From NCBI RefSeq assembly GCF_017591425.1, contig NW_024465751.1:2728001-2792000 (forward strand): a stretch of 64,000 nt of DNA, in the 5' to 3' direction. The position numbers and the translations under genes are program-made. The DNA comes from Ochotona curzoniae (lineage: Eukaryota > Chordata > Mammalia > Lagomorpha > Ochotonidae). The notes below the pieces were generated by a model, which was not told where the DNA came from, did no database searches, and was given only the letters and a program-made list of their open reading frames with translations. Below, in pieces: positions 1 to 40,539 of the stretch (position 1 is the first letter of the stretch; the number at the start of each line of letters is the position of its first letter).

Positions 1-1100
1 CATTTCTGTTTCATATGTGCCCTGAAGATGAACTATGTCAGCAAAAGAGAGAGTAGGAAAGATCATGGGGTGGAGAGGATGAAACAGGGAATGCAGGAGA
101 AAGGAAACATGAGAGGCTGTGTTGTGGTTTCTTGACCTCGTGTGTGTCACGGTGTGTTTCCATGTTGTAGTTATACAACCCTAGCCTAGCAACGGAGAAG
201 GGAAAAACCAAGACTGCACCTGGTATTGAGGCCAGCAGTTCTTCACGAGTGTGGTTTACCTCACCAGGGGGCATTTGGCAATGTCTCCAGACACTCTTGC
301 TCCTCACACCTTGATGGGGAGTGCTACTGGGAGCTAGGGAGCAGACCTGGGGTGCTGCTGTGCAGAGGATAAGGCCCACAGAGAGGAGTAATTTGGCCCC
401 AGATGTCATCAACACCAATGTTGGGCAGCTCTGTCATCGACTCTGGGGAGAGAATGAGTCTTCTCAAACCCCTCGGAAATGGCTACAACAACCTGTGTTC
501 CCAGCTCAGATAACACGTTAGCTTTGAGCTGTGTGCTCTAGAGATGCTCAAAGAGTCGATTTTATGAACTGGCCCTCAGCTCCCCACTGGCCTCCCTTTG
601 CAGTCATGGTGTCCCCCCAGAGCCACTGAGAAAGGGCTCAAGTGGTGTAGCATCATTCCTCAATGCACATGAGATGCAGGGCAACAGTTAATGAACTGCA
701 AACAAGTGCTTCAGTGCACACAGACCACTGTGTATTTGAAGAGGAACTTTGGTGGATTCTTCCAGAAGGGGTCAACGGAAGTACTTGATGAATCTTTTTC
801 TGAAACAGACCATGATGGAGTTGGCAGACAGGCTAACCTGTACCCAAGAATGATCCCTTCTCACCTGAGCATCAGTGAACACCACCATCTTGATGACTGT
901 GTTTTTCACATCTGTACAAGGATGTTCTGTTCCTCCTGGGATTACAAAAGTTGATAGAAGGGTTGCTCTAGGGCCGATAAGTGCAAAACCCCCATAAAAG
1001 CACTGGGGTAGCTAACGGGCCCTTAATAAATGTTACTTCTGCTTATTGAACTTTCCAAGAAAATCCAAGGAGCAGGAGAGAGGAAATTGGACTTAGAGAG
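1..1100 (+). other. Upstream flank of OC90; possible 3' end of a neighbouring gene (HHLA1?)
   Basis: No coding exon here can be supported. An AATAAA at 1025-1030 lies about 700 bases upstream of the OC90 TATA box and could be the poly(A) signal of a gene on the same strand. In human the gene just 5' of OC90 on the same strand is HHLA1, so this may be its terminal exon; that rests on synteny and not on recognised protein sequence. An 87-codon open frame at 691-954 has no recognised similarity. Confidence 0.3.
1025..1030 (+). terminator. Candidate poly(A) signal AATAAA upstream of OC90
   Basis: A canonical AATAAA is followed by the T-rich stretch TGTTACTTCTGCTTATTG. It is placed where the 3' end of the upstream same-strand gene would be expected. 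No coding frame confirms it. Confidence 0.35.
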
Positions 1101-1139
1101 CCCCCACCCCCATGCCTGCACATGGCTTCCATCTGCCCT

Positions 1140-1265
1140 CTTTACCATGCTAGAGTTATCCCCACTTATCAGATGCAGAAGTCAAGACTGAGCAGCAACA
1201 AGCACAACACTCTGCCACTCAGTAGCACGGCTAGCCATGAACCTAGGGCCCTTGATCATAAAGTC
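1140..1265 (+). repeat. MIR-like SINE fragment
   Basis: The order of motifs resembles the MIR 3' half: a taper of counts such as TTATCCCCACTTATCAGATG, then a run like AAGTCAAGACTGAGCAGC, then a GCCACTCAGTAGC-type segment and AACCTAGGGCC. It is highly diverged. Confidence 0.4.
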
Positions 1266-1526
1266 CAACTCAGCCTTCCCCATGGCCGAGACTAAAAACC
1301 CCTAAAGCAAAAAGGCATCGGATTCCTTAACATATAAGAATCCTGAGAGCTCCTCTTGCAGAGGAAAGAACCAGTCCACACAAAGCCAGGCTTTCTTCTC
1401 ACAGGACGGCCTATGTGACACCCATCATCTCCCCCCACCCAGAGTTCTCCTGATGACCCTGGGGACATAATCCTGGGGCCTCCCAGCCCGTGAGGGGAGT
1501 TTGCTGTGGAACAGGAGAGTCATTGT

Positions 1527-1540
1527 GCTCTAATTAGAGC
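1527..1540. promoter_or_regulatory. Perfect 14-bp palindrome with TAATTA core (candidate homeodomain site)
   Basis: GCTCTAATTAGAGC is its own reverse complement and is centred on the homeodomain core TAATTA. It lies about 175 bp upstream of the OC90 TATA box. Function is inferred from position and motif only. Confidence 0.4.
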
Positions 1541-1686
1541 CTGGGTCTCCTTGGAGGCCACACCGAGGGCCTCCTAGGAAGGCTTCACCTGTTCCCAGCT
1601 GTGTGCAGAGATGCCCTCCTCCCCTCTGAGGCAGCCCACCTGCCAACACTCATGAAAGACTGCCTCAGGGGAGGAGGGGAAGGGGG

Positions 1687-1720
1687 TCACATGACTGAGG
1701 GTCTTTCCTTGGGGTATAAA
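1687..1720 (+). promoter_or_regulatory. OC90: OC90 core promoter: TATA box with upstream E-box/M-box
   Basis: TATAAA at 1715-1720 is preceded by TCACATGA at 1687-1694, an E-box of the MITF/TFE type. A start site about 25-30 bases downstream falls near 1745, and the next good splice donor is at 1794, giving a short non-coding first exon. That fits a tissue-restricted TATA promoter for OC90, whose first coding exon follows at 6.4 kb. Confidence 0.6.
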
Positions 1721-1744
1721 GCCATTCAGTCCCCGTCTGCTCCA

Positions 1745-1793
1745 GGCCAAGCACCAGCCAGCCAGCCAGCCGCGTCACACTGAGACCTTTACG
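1745..1793 (+). other. OC90: OC90 non-coding exon 1 (5' UTR, predicted)
   Basis: The segment begins about 25-30 bases after the TATA box and ends at ACG|GTAGGC, with donor GT at 1794-1795. It contains a GCCA tandem (GCCAGCCAGCCAGC) and no ATG. The exact start is inferred from TATA spacing. Confidence 0.5.
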
Positions 1794-1896
1794 GTAGGCT
1801 TCTACTGCTGCTGGTGTCAGAAGCCGGAGCAGGAGGAGGGAGGTGGAAAAAGGGAGGGAGAAGGAAAAGATGGAGGGAAAGATGAGGATCCAATGG

Positions 1897-1956
1897 AAGG
1901 AAGGAAGGAAGGAGGGAGGGAGGGGAGGGAGGGAGAGGGGGAAGGAGGGAGATGAG
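1897..1956 (+). repeat. (GGAA)n/(GGGA)n purine tract with G-quadruplex potential
   Basis: Four GGAA units are followed by five runs of three or more G separated by single A residues (1914-1933), inside an otherwise all-purine stretch. It lies in OC90 intron 1, about 120 bases after the exon 1 donor. Confidence 0.85.
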
Positions 1957-2814
1957 GAAAGAGTAGGATTCCTCCAAGGACTTCCTGAGTCCTGGATGTA
2001 GCTAGCAAGCCAAAGGTACTCTGACCCCTTGTTTAAGGAGGTGCAAGACCATTGCAGCTAATGAATTGACCTAGGGGATAAATGTGCAATGCCCAGCCAG
2101 GGTCCTGTAAACCTGTGTGGGTCAAGGACCTTCCCAGGGACACCTCATGTGGAAACAGAATATACAATGGTCATTCATTATGGACAGTCCTTCTAGGCAT
2201 GTAGCAGTTGTCAGCCATGCCCTTCCTACTTCTAGAGCAAGTATTCCATCTTTTCCCCATAATGCCCTTGTGCCGTGCCTTTTGTTGACCAGGAAGATGT
2301 GTTTCTGTGCCTTAGCACCTGACTCAGGGCACCTGAGGAGCAGAACTAACTATATGCTGCCACCTTCTGGCCGACACTGGGTCTGTCCAACTGGCAAGGC
2401 CTTGTTTTTCTGTTTTCTTTTCAATTTATTAATACTAGCTTGAGCTTTGTTAAACAAACACGAGACTATGTTTTAGGGGAATTGCAGGGCTTTCAGCTTA
2501 AGATTGAATTTCACAGTGTTGTATCCCATGTAGGGAAAAACAAATTTGCCCCTCACACTCTAACACACTGCAATTTCGCTCTTAAGCTTCGCTCCAACCT
2601 CAACAAAGCAACCTCAAAGTCAAAGCAGAATTGATCTAGACGAGGGGACAATAAAACAAGAGGTCCTCAGGGGGAACAGAGAACCAGGGAAACAGAATAA
2701 CCTGGCCACATAACGCATGTGGAGTATCTGGGAGGGTCCCCTGCATAAGATACAGACAGGTTAAATTTACTAGAACACTAGACAACATTCAAAGGCCTTG
2801 TTCTTTTTCTTTTC

Positions 2815-3160
2815 TAATATTATTTTATTTATTTATTTGTTTATTTATTTATTTATTTATTATTGGAAAGTCAGATTTATAGAGAGGAGAAACAGAAAAC
2901 TCCTGCATCCGCTGATTCACTCCCCAAGTGGCCACAATGGCTGAAGCTGAGCTAATCTAAAGGCAAAAGCCTTCTCCAGGTCTCCCACATGGGAGCAGGG
3001 TCCTAAGGCCCTGGGCCATCCTTGATTGCTTTCCCAGGCCACAAGCAGGGAGCTGGATAGAAGGTAGGCTGCCTGGACACAAACCAGAGCCCAAAATGGA
3101 TCCCAGTACATGCTAAGCGAGGATTTTAGCTACTAGGCTACCGCATCATGCCCAAAGGAC
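2815..3160 (-). repeat. Lagomorph C-SINE, minus strand
   Basis: The copy starts with a (TTTA)n-type tail complement at 2818-2862, then shows the diagnostic reverse-complement blocks TGATTCACTCCCCAAGTGGC, TCTCCCACATGG and GCTTTCCCAGGCCACAAGCA, and ends at the tRNA-derived head near 3155. It is moderately diverged. Confidence 0.85.
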
Positions 3161-5387
3161 CTTGTTCTTAAACCTTGCTAGGCTACTATGGAATTGTTAA
3201 TCAGGAAACAGCAAGGAGGGCCAGGATCCCAAATAGGGCATGCACACCAAGTTGCAGCTGGGGCTGCTCTCCTAGTCCCTTGAGAACAGCAGTGCCCTGT
3301 TAAGGCCTCTGGTTGCCATGGGGGCTTCCAAGGGCAGTTCCTTTCCCATAGATGGACTCTGCTCTACATACCTCAGGGGACGCGTTCAGCCAACCGCAGA
3401 CTGTATCATTCAGTCAAGACCTTCCAAATGTATGTTCCTGGGATCTGGGCATCTTTAGGATTGCTCAGAGCTGACTTGATGCTGCCACTTTCTGACTGGC
3501 ACCAAGACATCCCTCTTCTTGGCTCAAAGTTGCCCAGCACTGTCCCTCCACAGTACTGGGCAACAGCTGGCCACACCGACGCCTTCCTAAGCAAGTGTTA
3601 GCAATGATGGAGCAGTTACACGGTGAATTGCTACCTAGTAGTTCTTCTGGGACTGAATGACTGGTGATAGCCATGCGGTAAAGACTGCAGTCAGACTAGC
3701 TGGCCCCAGATTGATACCTGTTCTGGTGGCTGTCATGGCTTCCTTGCAGCAGTGACTGTCGGGGAGGCAACAGGTGAGTCACCATCCCTTGCTAGGTCTT
3801 GGCACCTTTTCTAGAAGTTGAGGTTGAGAAAGTAGCATTGGCTAGCCTGCAGTTCCAGATTGCAGCTGGAGCACGGTCAGCTCAGCGGAGCCCAGCCAGA
3901 AAGGCAGTGGCTAAAGCAGTACTATCCTGTTGCTCATAGTTTGTTTTCTTTCAAAATCAGTGGCAAAATATGTGTGGCATAAAATCGGTCATTTTTTGGC
4001 ATTTTGGGTGTCCTGTTCCGCTGCTTGAAGCACACCGGTGGTGGTATGCAAATGTCACCACCATCGCCCTCCAGAACGCTCATCTTCCAACAGAAGCGCC
4101 AAGATCACCAGTCACTCCATATTCTCCCTTCTCACTGTTTAAGTGGGGGGCGGAGTCACACTCGGGTCTGTATCTGCTCTTGCTGGCTCATGTGCCTTCT
4201 AGTAACCACACTGACCTCCAGCCTCGGCCTGCCTAACCTCGGCTGCAGGGTGACCAAGGGGCTGTGTCCCCGAATCATGTGTCCTAAGTGCTAAGGGGAC
4301 CACTCTGCCCTGCACTCAGGAAACAGGGCTTCCTCTCATTCTGTGCCTAGAAAGCAACATAAAGACCTTGTCACCGTTCCTGTGTATCAAGCCTCTCACT
4401 GGTGCCAGGTCCTGTGATTTTAACTCCTCGTGTTTCAGAGTAACTTTCCCAGGTGGGATGCCGCCGGAAGTGCCTCATGTAGATGAACAGATTCAGCACT
4501 CGCAGCCACCACGTGGCTAGCTGCTGTTTTCTAACTCTTTGTGGCTGAAGTCAGGGGACATGGGAAGAGGGGTATTTTTACCACTAACTGTCCTCAGTGA
4601 GATCATCTGTGAAATGAATTTTGGTCTGGATGATCGCAGGGGCCCTTCCAAGCTCAGACATTCTAACCTTCAACCAGAGGTGGATGAAAAAACACCTGCC
4701 TCCATTGGTGACCACATTGTCCCAAGTCACATCAGCCTCAGCCACAGGGGTATAGCCCCTAAATGCCATCTGCTGTTCACCTGCAGAGTTTCCACTTTCC
4801 ATCTGGAGACTTCTCAGCTTTCACGGGCTGAGAGGGAATCATTCAGAACCCAGTTTCTGTAGAACAAGAGAGAGCCTGTCTCATCATCAAAATGAACCTG
4901 CTCCAGGACTTTGTGCGACTCGGGCAGGTGGCAAGCAGAGCAGCATGTGGAGGAAAACCAGACACTCCCCAGGTTCCAGAAAGGTCTGAGCCAGCAGTAC
5001 TCTGAGAATTCACATACAACCCTCTTTTCATTCAGCAAGTATTTATTTTGCATCCACAAAAGGCAGACCTTGGCCCCTGGCACAGGTTCACAGAGTCTGA
5101 TGCTACGGCCTGCCCTGTCTTCTCTCCTGAGACACTTTCCCAAGTCCTGTCCACGGGCAGAGTGATCAACCCTGGCCCTAGCTGCACTCACAGTCACCAG
5201 CACGTGGGTAGCCTTGACCTCCAGGTTAATGGAATCCTGAGGGCTGAGCACTGGCTGAATTCTGGTCTCTAGCTTCTCCCTTGACAAGTAACATTGTTTA
5301 GTTTACAAAATGGGCAACCCTATTCAACAATGCTTTGTCTTCCAGGCAGATGGTGTTTGTCACTATGCTATCATTCATTCTCTATCC
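3161..5387. other. OC90 intron 1, mostly unique sequence
   Basis: No coding exon, RNA gene or young repeat is recognised here apart from a MIR3-like tail at 4590-4680. A stretch at 4226-4270 resembles one at 8342-8390 in the next intron. Confidence 0.5.
4590..4680 (+). repeat. MIR3/L2-like ancient repeat tail
   Basis: The run includes CATCTGTGAAATGAA, a TGGATGATC block and GGGGCCCTTCCAAGCTCAGA. This order matches a common old mammalian repeat tail (upstream CTCATCTGTAAAATG, then GATGATC, then CCCTTCCAGCTC). Confidence 0.5.
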
Positions 5388-5407
5388 TGAACTCAGATTT
5401 CTTTTTT

Positions 5408-5702
5408 TTTTAAAGATTTATTTTTATTATTATTATTTTTTTTATTGGAAAGGCAGATATACAGAGAGGAGAGACAGAGAGGAAGATCTTCCGTCCGATG
5501 ATTCACTCCCCAATTGAGCGCAACGGGTCGATACTATGCTGATTCGAAGCCAGGAGCCTTGGGCCGTCCTCGACTGCTTTCCCAGGCCACAGGCAGGGAG
5601 CTGGAAGGGAAGCGGGGCTGCTGGGATTAGAACCGGCGCCCATATGGGATCCCGGGCGTGCAAGGCGAGGACCTTTAACCACTTGCGCCACCGCGCCGGG
5701 CC
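5408..5702 (-). repeat. Young lagomorph C-SINE, minus strand, with target duplications
   Basis: The copy is near full length and close to the young copies at 12.6 and 49.0 kb. It is flanked by a perfect 15-bp direct repeat, TGAACTCAGATTTCT, at 5388-5402 and 5705-5719. The A-tail is represented by the T-rich block near 5409-5450. Confidence 0.95.
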
Positions 5703-6427
5703 CATGAACTCAGATTTCTACCAACCACTTGACATTTTTAGGGGGTTACAGTCCCAGGAAGCTAACACCCCACCTTCCCAATTAAATATGTGGTTGACAG
5801 GCTTAAGTCCAGTGAGTGTCTACTTCAATATTGGCTGACCTGGGCACAAAAAAGCTTTCCTAGGTTCCACACACCTTGTCCCTTTGCCCTGGAGCAGCCC
5901 CTAAGGCACAACTGAATATTGAACCCTTTGGAAGGCAGGCAAATATTCAACAGGCTCCAATACTAGCAAGAGAAGTCAGGCAGCCATGCACAGGGCAGGC
6001 CTCACTTGCTATTATATGGTTGCAAAATTTAGGTGAATGGATGTTGACCCAAGTATTCAAACTCAGCTTGCTAGAGGTGTATTCGTAACTTGGGTTTTTA
6101 ATGTTCAAGTGATGAACGGCAAGCTATGGGACCTGCTCAGTCATCTCCACTTTCTGTTGCTCTGTGAACATCTTGCAGGTGGACAGTGTGTCTTTTCCTC
6201 ACTTTGCATTCCTCGATCCTGGAGTTTTGATGCCTAAGCCACAGCAGGCCTCAGTCCATGAGTGTGCAATAAGTAATGTCCTCCAGGGCCTTCTGGTGAA
6301 GTTTCCATTTGACGGAGCCCTTTTAGGACTATCTCCTTTACCACACACCATGTGGGACACAGGAGGGGCAGTTCCTTCCGGGGGTCCCTGACACCATGCT
6401 TATCAGATCTGCCGACTTCTCTCCTAG

Positions 6428-6475
6428 GAGGCTGCTCCAGCCGATGCCCTGGGTCTCCTCCTAGACTCTCCTGCC
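6428..6475 (+). other. OC90: OC90 exon 2, 5' UTR part with a short upstream ORF
   Basis: The acceptor CTTCTCTCCTAG ends at 6427. The UTR part holds an upstream ATG at 6444-6446 in weak context (C at -3), which reads six codons to TAG at 6462-6464, 11 bases before the OC90 start. That TAG also ends a second pyrimidine-rich acceptor (GGGTCTCCTCCTAG); splicing there would remove the upstream ORF. Confidence 0.55.
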
Positions 6476-35432
<28,957 letters not shown>

Positions 35433-35668
35433 CTCCTTGAAAGCTAGATTCCCAGAGCACGACAAGCACTCCCTGCAGCTTGGCCCCTTCTCTGCCTTTC
35501 TCGTGTTGACCCTCAGCCTGTCTGTCTGTTGGAGCCTCAGAGGCTCACAGGCAACCGAGGGAGTGAGAACCTTGCCCACATGCAGTTGTGATGCTTGTTA
35601 ACTCACATGTGCATAGGCAACTATATACCCACTGTTGTGCACAATAAATGCTCCCATCAACATGTCTG
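35433..35668 (+). other. OC90: OC90 3' UTR
   Basis: A short 3' UTR runs from the stop to AATAAA at 35643-35648. Cleavage is expected about 15-20 bases later. The downstream TGTCTGTGTTACTTTT is GU-rich, as expected of the downstream element, and forms the target duplication of the next SINE. Confidence 0.75.
35643..35648 (+). terminator. OC90: OC90 poly(A) signal AATAAA
   Basis: This is the first canonical hexamer after the stop codon, with a GU-rich element beginning 15 bases downstream. Confidence 0.8.
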
Positions 35669-35678
35669 TGTTACTTTT

Positions 35679-36001
35679 TTAAAGATGTGTTTTTTAAATC
35701 AGAAACTTAATTATACAAAGAGGAGGAGAGACAGAGAGGAAGATCCTCCGTCTGATGATTCACTCCCCAAGCGGCCGCAATGGCTAGAGCTGAGCCAGTC
35801 TGAAGCCAGCAGCCAGGAACTTCTGTGTCTCCCACATGGGCGCAGGGTCCCAAGGCTTTGGACTATCCTTGACTGTTTTCCTGGGCCACATGCAGGGAGC
35901 TGGATGGGAAGAGGGGCTGCCGGAATTAAAACCAGTACCTACATGGGATCCTAGTGCAGGCAAGGTGAGGACTTTAGCCACTAGGCTACCATGCTGGGCC
36001 T
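35679..36001 (-). repeat. C-SINE, minus strand, at the OC90 3' end
   Basis: The near-full-length copy is bounded by TGTCTGTGTTACTTTT (35663-35678) and TGTCAGTGTTACTTTT (36002-36017), a 16-bp target duplication with one mismatch. It inserted about 30 bases past the OC90 AATAAA. Confidence 0.92.
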
Positions 36002-36017
36002 TGTCAGTGTTACTTTT

Positions 36018-38247
36018 AAGAAATGTTTACTAGATGCTAGAGCATCAACAGTTTGTGAAGCCAAGACAGAGACAATGAAAATTTTAAAAAATTCCTCATT
36101 CCTTCATCTCAGAAAACTATTTGCTAGACAAAAAATAAAACCCAAAACAACAACAACAAAAAGAAGGGAGTGTATTTCATCAGCTTCTGAGAACACTGAC
36201 AATTCACTTATCACCCACCGGTGATTCCTGACAGCTGACTGCCTTGCCACACTTTTCTCTACATGAATGACTGTGCTACAACAAGCACTATGAAGAGTCA
36301 CTGTGTCCTAGACTTCATTAAAAAAAAATTGGCTTGACTGTAGCAACTGGAAGGCTGGGGGATACAAATGCTCACTCTGATACACACTTTCATAATGATT
36401 GTAGAAACCTGAGAGTCCATCCACTCACTGATGCGGGCTACTGTGAGCCAGGCAAGGGGCACTGTGCAGCCAGAAGCCCAGGGTCTCAAAGAGAACATAT
36501 ATTCACTTGTTCTCACCACGTTTTGTTGAAGGATGTAATACCGAGCTTCTGCCTGCTCCCCAGATACACAGGCAAGTGGAGATTCTGAGTTCAATATGTG
36601 CTGACTTCTAAATGCCATGAAAATACACTGAAGCTGGCAACACTATCAGAAATTAAAATCATGGTGACAAACCAAGTGTTAATATCATTTTCACCTTTTT
36701 AAAGACACCATGCAATGAGCTTCTTTGGATGAATCTCATACTTCTGGATCTTTTTAACAATGTGCACTGGACCAACAGCCAAAATTTGGGGCCTCTCAGA
36801 AGTGGGCTAAATACACAACTTTATGGTAATTAATTTATTTGGGGGATGAAGAAGAGCAAAGAGATACCACTGTGAGAAGCAAAAGAATTAAGCAAAAAAT
36901 GAAAGAACAGGCCCCAAGTGAAGTGTATGCTATCAAAGCAATTATTCCTATGGGCAACTGGGCATATTCTATAGAGGATATTGGGAGCCAGAGAAGGACG
37001 CATACTTCAGTCATCCCATCCTAAAGAAAAGGGAAGAAAGTACACACACACACACACACACACGGGAGGTGAGGTCCAACTCCCGGCCGTCATTACATCT
37101 AGGTAGGATGCTATTTCCTTCTTTGTCACTGCACAGTGGGAGAACTTTGGTCTCCCAGGCCCAGAGGGAGCCTTCAGACAAGGACATTTAAGGGCAAACA
37201 TTAGGCAACCAACCAACAGGCACTAAAATGCTAAAGGTAGAGGCATGCCAACAATGAGATTTGTTGCAACTAATAAACAGCTTGCCAGCTGGATGTCCCT
37301 TCCCTTTCTTTAACACAGCAGTAATTTGCTAAGTGTCCATGTGCAGTGGCAGTCACCGAGGTAGGCCAGGCACTCAGATGAGCAGCTGCCCTTTCTACAC
37401 CATCACTGGAAGCAACCAGATGCTCTTTGAGGGAAACGTGCAATGGAGCTGACCCATTTCATTTCAGGCTCGACCACAAAACTTCAAATGGGGCTAACCG
37501 TTGCTTAATTTGTTGATTTTTCTGCTCTGCAAGACAATTATTTGGTCCCTTTCTTTTCTCTCTTTAGCCTTCCCATATCACACCTCCGATTCTTAGTTGA
37601 TGTCAAGAACTTTGAAGGGTTGGAGATCTTAGCTTAATTGCCAAGTTTTTACAAATTATTCTGCATTTCATGAATGCTGGCAGAAAACTTGAGAAGTATG
37701 GATCAGAGACAAAGGGCTTTATTACTAAACAAGGAGCAACTCAAAAGAAAGCATCTGTATTGTTGCCTTGATCAATGAAGTAATCTAAGAGGGGCAGGAG
37801 TGTTTCCTTGCAGCTTTATAACCCAAATCGCACACTCTCTTGGCTCTACTTCCCTTGGTCCCAGCATCCAGCTGCTCTCCTGTTGAGTATTAAGCAGGCC
37901 CACAATCATAGACAGTGTTTCCAGGGACAACAGTTATTAGACCAGGTAGTCTTTGTGACAAGAGTCCATCAGAAGAATGCCAAGTAGTCATGTAGCTTGG
38001 AATAAAGTGATAATCTGAGTCCTATTTTATTTCTTGCTGATAGCGTCTCAAGAAATCTCTCTCTGGCTGAGTAACAGCACAACAGGAGGAGCCAGACATT
38101 CTCCATCTTGGTAATGGTGCAGCTCTGACTTTATGCCTAACAACTGTAGGGGAGGTTTGGATCCTGAAAGACCCTAAGCTTCTTCTAAGGAGCATGCACA
38201 CTGATTTTCCCCAGAATGTGGCCAATTATTCAGAAAGTGAAAAATGA
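36018..38247. other. Intergenic region between OC90 and EFR3A
   Basis: No gene is supported. It holds an (AC)n microsatellite at 37042-37063 and otherwise unassigned, AT-rich sequence. Confidence 0.45.
37042..37063. repeat. (AC)n microsatellite
   Basis: Eleven AC units without interruption. Confidence 0.97.
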
Positions 38248-38412
38248 CATTTTGAAAGGCAGAGTTACAGGAAGCCATACAAACACACAGTGGGAGAGAT
38301 ATTTCTAGCCAGTGGTGTACTTTCCAAATGTCTGCATTAGCCATGGTTGAGCCAAGCTAAAGTCAGGTCCCAATAACTCCATCTGGGCATTCTTTGTGGG
38401 TGACCTTGAATT
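38248..38412 (-). repeat. Partial C-SINE, minus strand
   Basis: TTTTGAAAGGCAGAGTTACA, CATTAGCCATGGTTGAGCC and AAGTCAGGTCCCAATAACTC follow the reverse-complement SINE order, and then it breaks off. Confidence 0.6.
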
Positions 38413-38559
38413 AAGGAAAACCTATAATGGAAGCACAAAAAATTCAGGGTTTTAATTTTGTATAGAGAAGGATGAAAATACTTTTCAGCAGTTTTTCCTG
38501 TATTTCAGGAAGATTAGCCTATCAGAAAATAACAAACAACTGTAAAGAGCACAGAGGGA

Positions 38560-39170
38560 CAGGAAACCATTTCAATTCTAAGATAACAACACCATTAAAA
38601 TGGATAAAATACCTGAATATATATTTCTTCAAAGACAAAAAGCCATTAGGCATATGGGACCATCTTGACATCATCAGGAAAAAGCAAATCACAGCAATGA
38701 GATGTCACTTCAACTGGACTAGGGTGTTTATAGCAAAGACATGAAGAAATGTTAGCAAGGCTGTGGACACTCTGGAACACTTTCAACACTACTGGTGGGA
38801 ATCGGTGCCTTTACTCTGCTAAACAGTTTAGCCTGGCAGCTGACCCACAAATCTGCTGAGACGCCACAGGGTCCAGTATTTTACCTTAAAGCATGTACCT
38901 GAGAAATGAAACAAACACCCATACATATGAACACAAATATTCATCACAGCATTATTTGTAACAGATAAAAATACAAACAACTTATATATATGCATCAGTT
39001 GGGAATTGCTAAATAAATGTGACATATTTATAAAATGGCATATTTTTTGATCATGAAAGCAAAGTTCTTATATGCATACACATAGAGACTAAATACGTTA
39101 TGTTAAATGAATAAAACTGACCCGAAAGGTCATATAATATGTGGTTCCATTAATAGGGAATTTCCACAAC
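38560..39170 (+). repeat. Ancient L1 3' end, plus strand
   Basis: ORF2/3' landmarks occur in order: TATTTCTTCAAAGACAAAAA, GCAATGAGATGTCACTTCAA, GCAAGGCTGTGGACACTCTG, CACTACTGGTGGGAATCGGT and CATCACAGCATTATTTGTAA. Confidence 0.85.
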
Positions 39171-40007
39171 AGGAAAACGCTGGAGACGAGCTCCAGCCGA
39201 GTTGGGAGCTCAGGAAGGGTGCATGAATCAATGGGAAAAGAGACAAGAAGAGACGTGCACTACTATGGCCGATGCTCATAATGGCCAACTCAGAAAAGCT
39301 GCCTTCTTTATTTATACACAAATCATCACAAGCTTTTGCACAACATCCAACTGTTTCATTTTTACTTCATGGTTAAAAGAATACAAAAACAATTCTAAAA
39401 AACATTATTTTGCTTCAAAGAAAACATTCTCACCAAGCCATTGCTCATTCAAACTGCTGAAGCCACGAACTCCACAGCTGGCAGCACATGCGGTTATGTA
39501 GTGACAGGTGGTTTATTTATATCTAAAATTAATTTTCACTAATATTACTGAAAACATGAAGAATACAAAACTTAAAAGAAAACTTAGAAATGAAAGGAAT
39601 TTATAAAGACATATCAGAATTTTTTTATTAAACCTTTTAATCAATCATGCACTAATCACCATCACCTAGTACTGATTCGATTGTTTTTTGTTCTTTTGTT
39701 AAAGGGCAGTGAAAACGATCAGGGCAACTCAGCTTCTCTACGAATGGAGGGCCTTTACAAAAAACCTTTTTATCTTTTCAAAATTTCTTTCTCTCAATAT
39801 AAGTGCCAATATAAGGTAGAACCTTTAAACCATTTTCCTCTCGGGGCTCACATTTGTCTCCCTTTAGCAGATGCCCCTTGTGCTTTGTGCGTTATGTAGT
39901 GGGAAGCCAAAATGCATCATTTCATCTGTTGTAAGTTTGAGGTTGTACGGTAAACAAACTCTTTGTACCTCCATGATTGCTATCTGTTCCAAGATAGTAC
40001 CAAGCCA
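39171..40007. other. Intergenic, AT-rich, unassigned
   Basis: I recognise neither a gene nor a clear repeat in this stretch. Confidence 0.4.
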
Positions 40008-40318
40008 TTTAAAAAAATATTTATTTTTATTGCAAAGTCAGATATATAGAGGAGGAAAGACAGAGAGGAAGATCTGTCCAATAATTCACCCCGCAAGTGA
40101 CAATGGCCAGAGCTGAGCCGAGTGGAAGCCAGGATCCAGGAGCCTCTTCCGGGTCTCCCACAAGGGTACAGGGTTTCAAGGCTTTGCGCCATTCTTGACT
40201 GCTTTCCCAGACCACAAGCAGGGATCTGGATGGGAACTGAAGCTGCCAGGGTTAGAACCGGTGCCTATATGGGACCCAGGTGGTATGTGCAAAGTGAAAA
40301 CTTGAGCAGCAAGGCCCA
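40008..40318 (-). repeat. C-SINE, minus strand
   Basis: GAGAGGAAGATCTGTCCAAT, GGGTCTCCCACAAGG and CTTTCCCAGACCACAAGCAG identify a full-length copy. Confidence 0.9.
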
Positions 40319-40539
40319 GTAAAGTATTTCTTTTTGGGTGTTTCAGAATTAGCCAATGGTGACTGTTGCTTAGGTTTAGATACACTTGCCAAGTCGTTTA
40401 ATTGTATACTTTAATGCTGGTGAATTCTATGGCATGTGAATGATATCTCCATAAAGCTGCTACTTTAAATGACTGATCTGAATATATTGTATCCCAAATT
40501 GCAACCTTTTTATTCAGATGGTTTACAGACTTCATGCAG

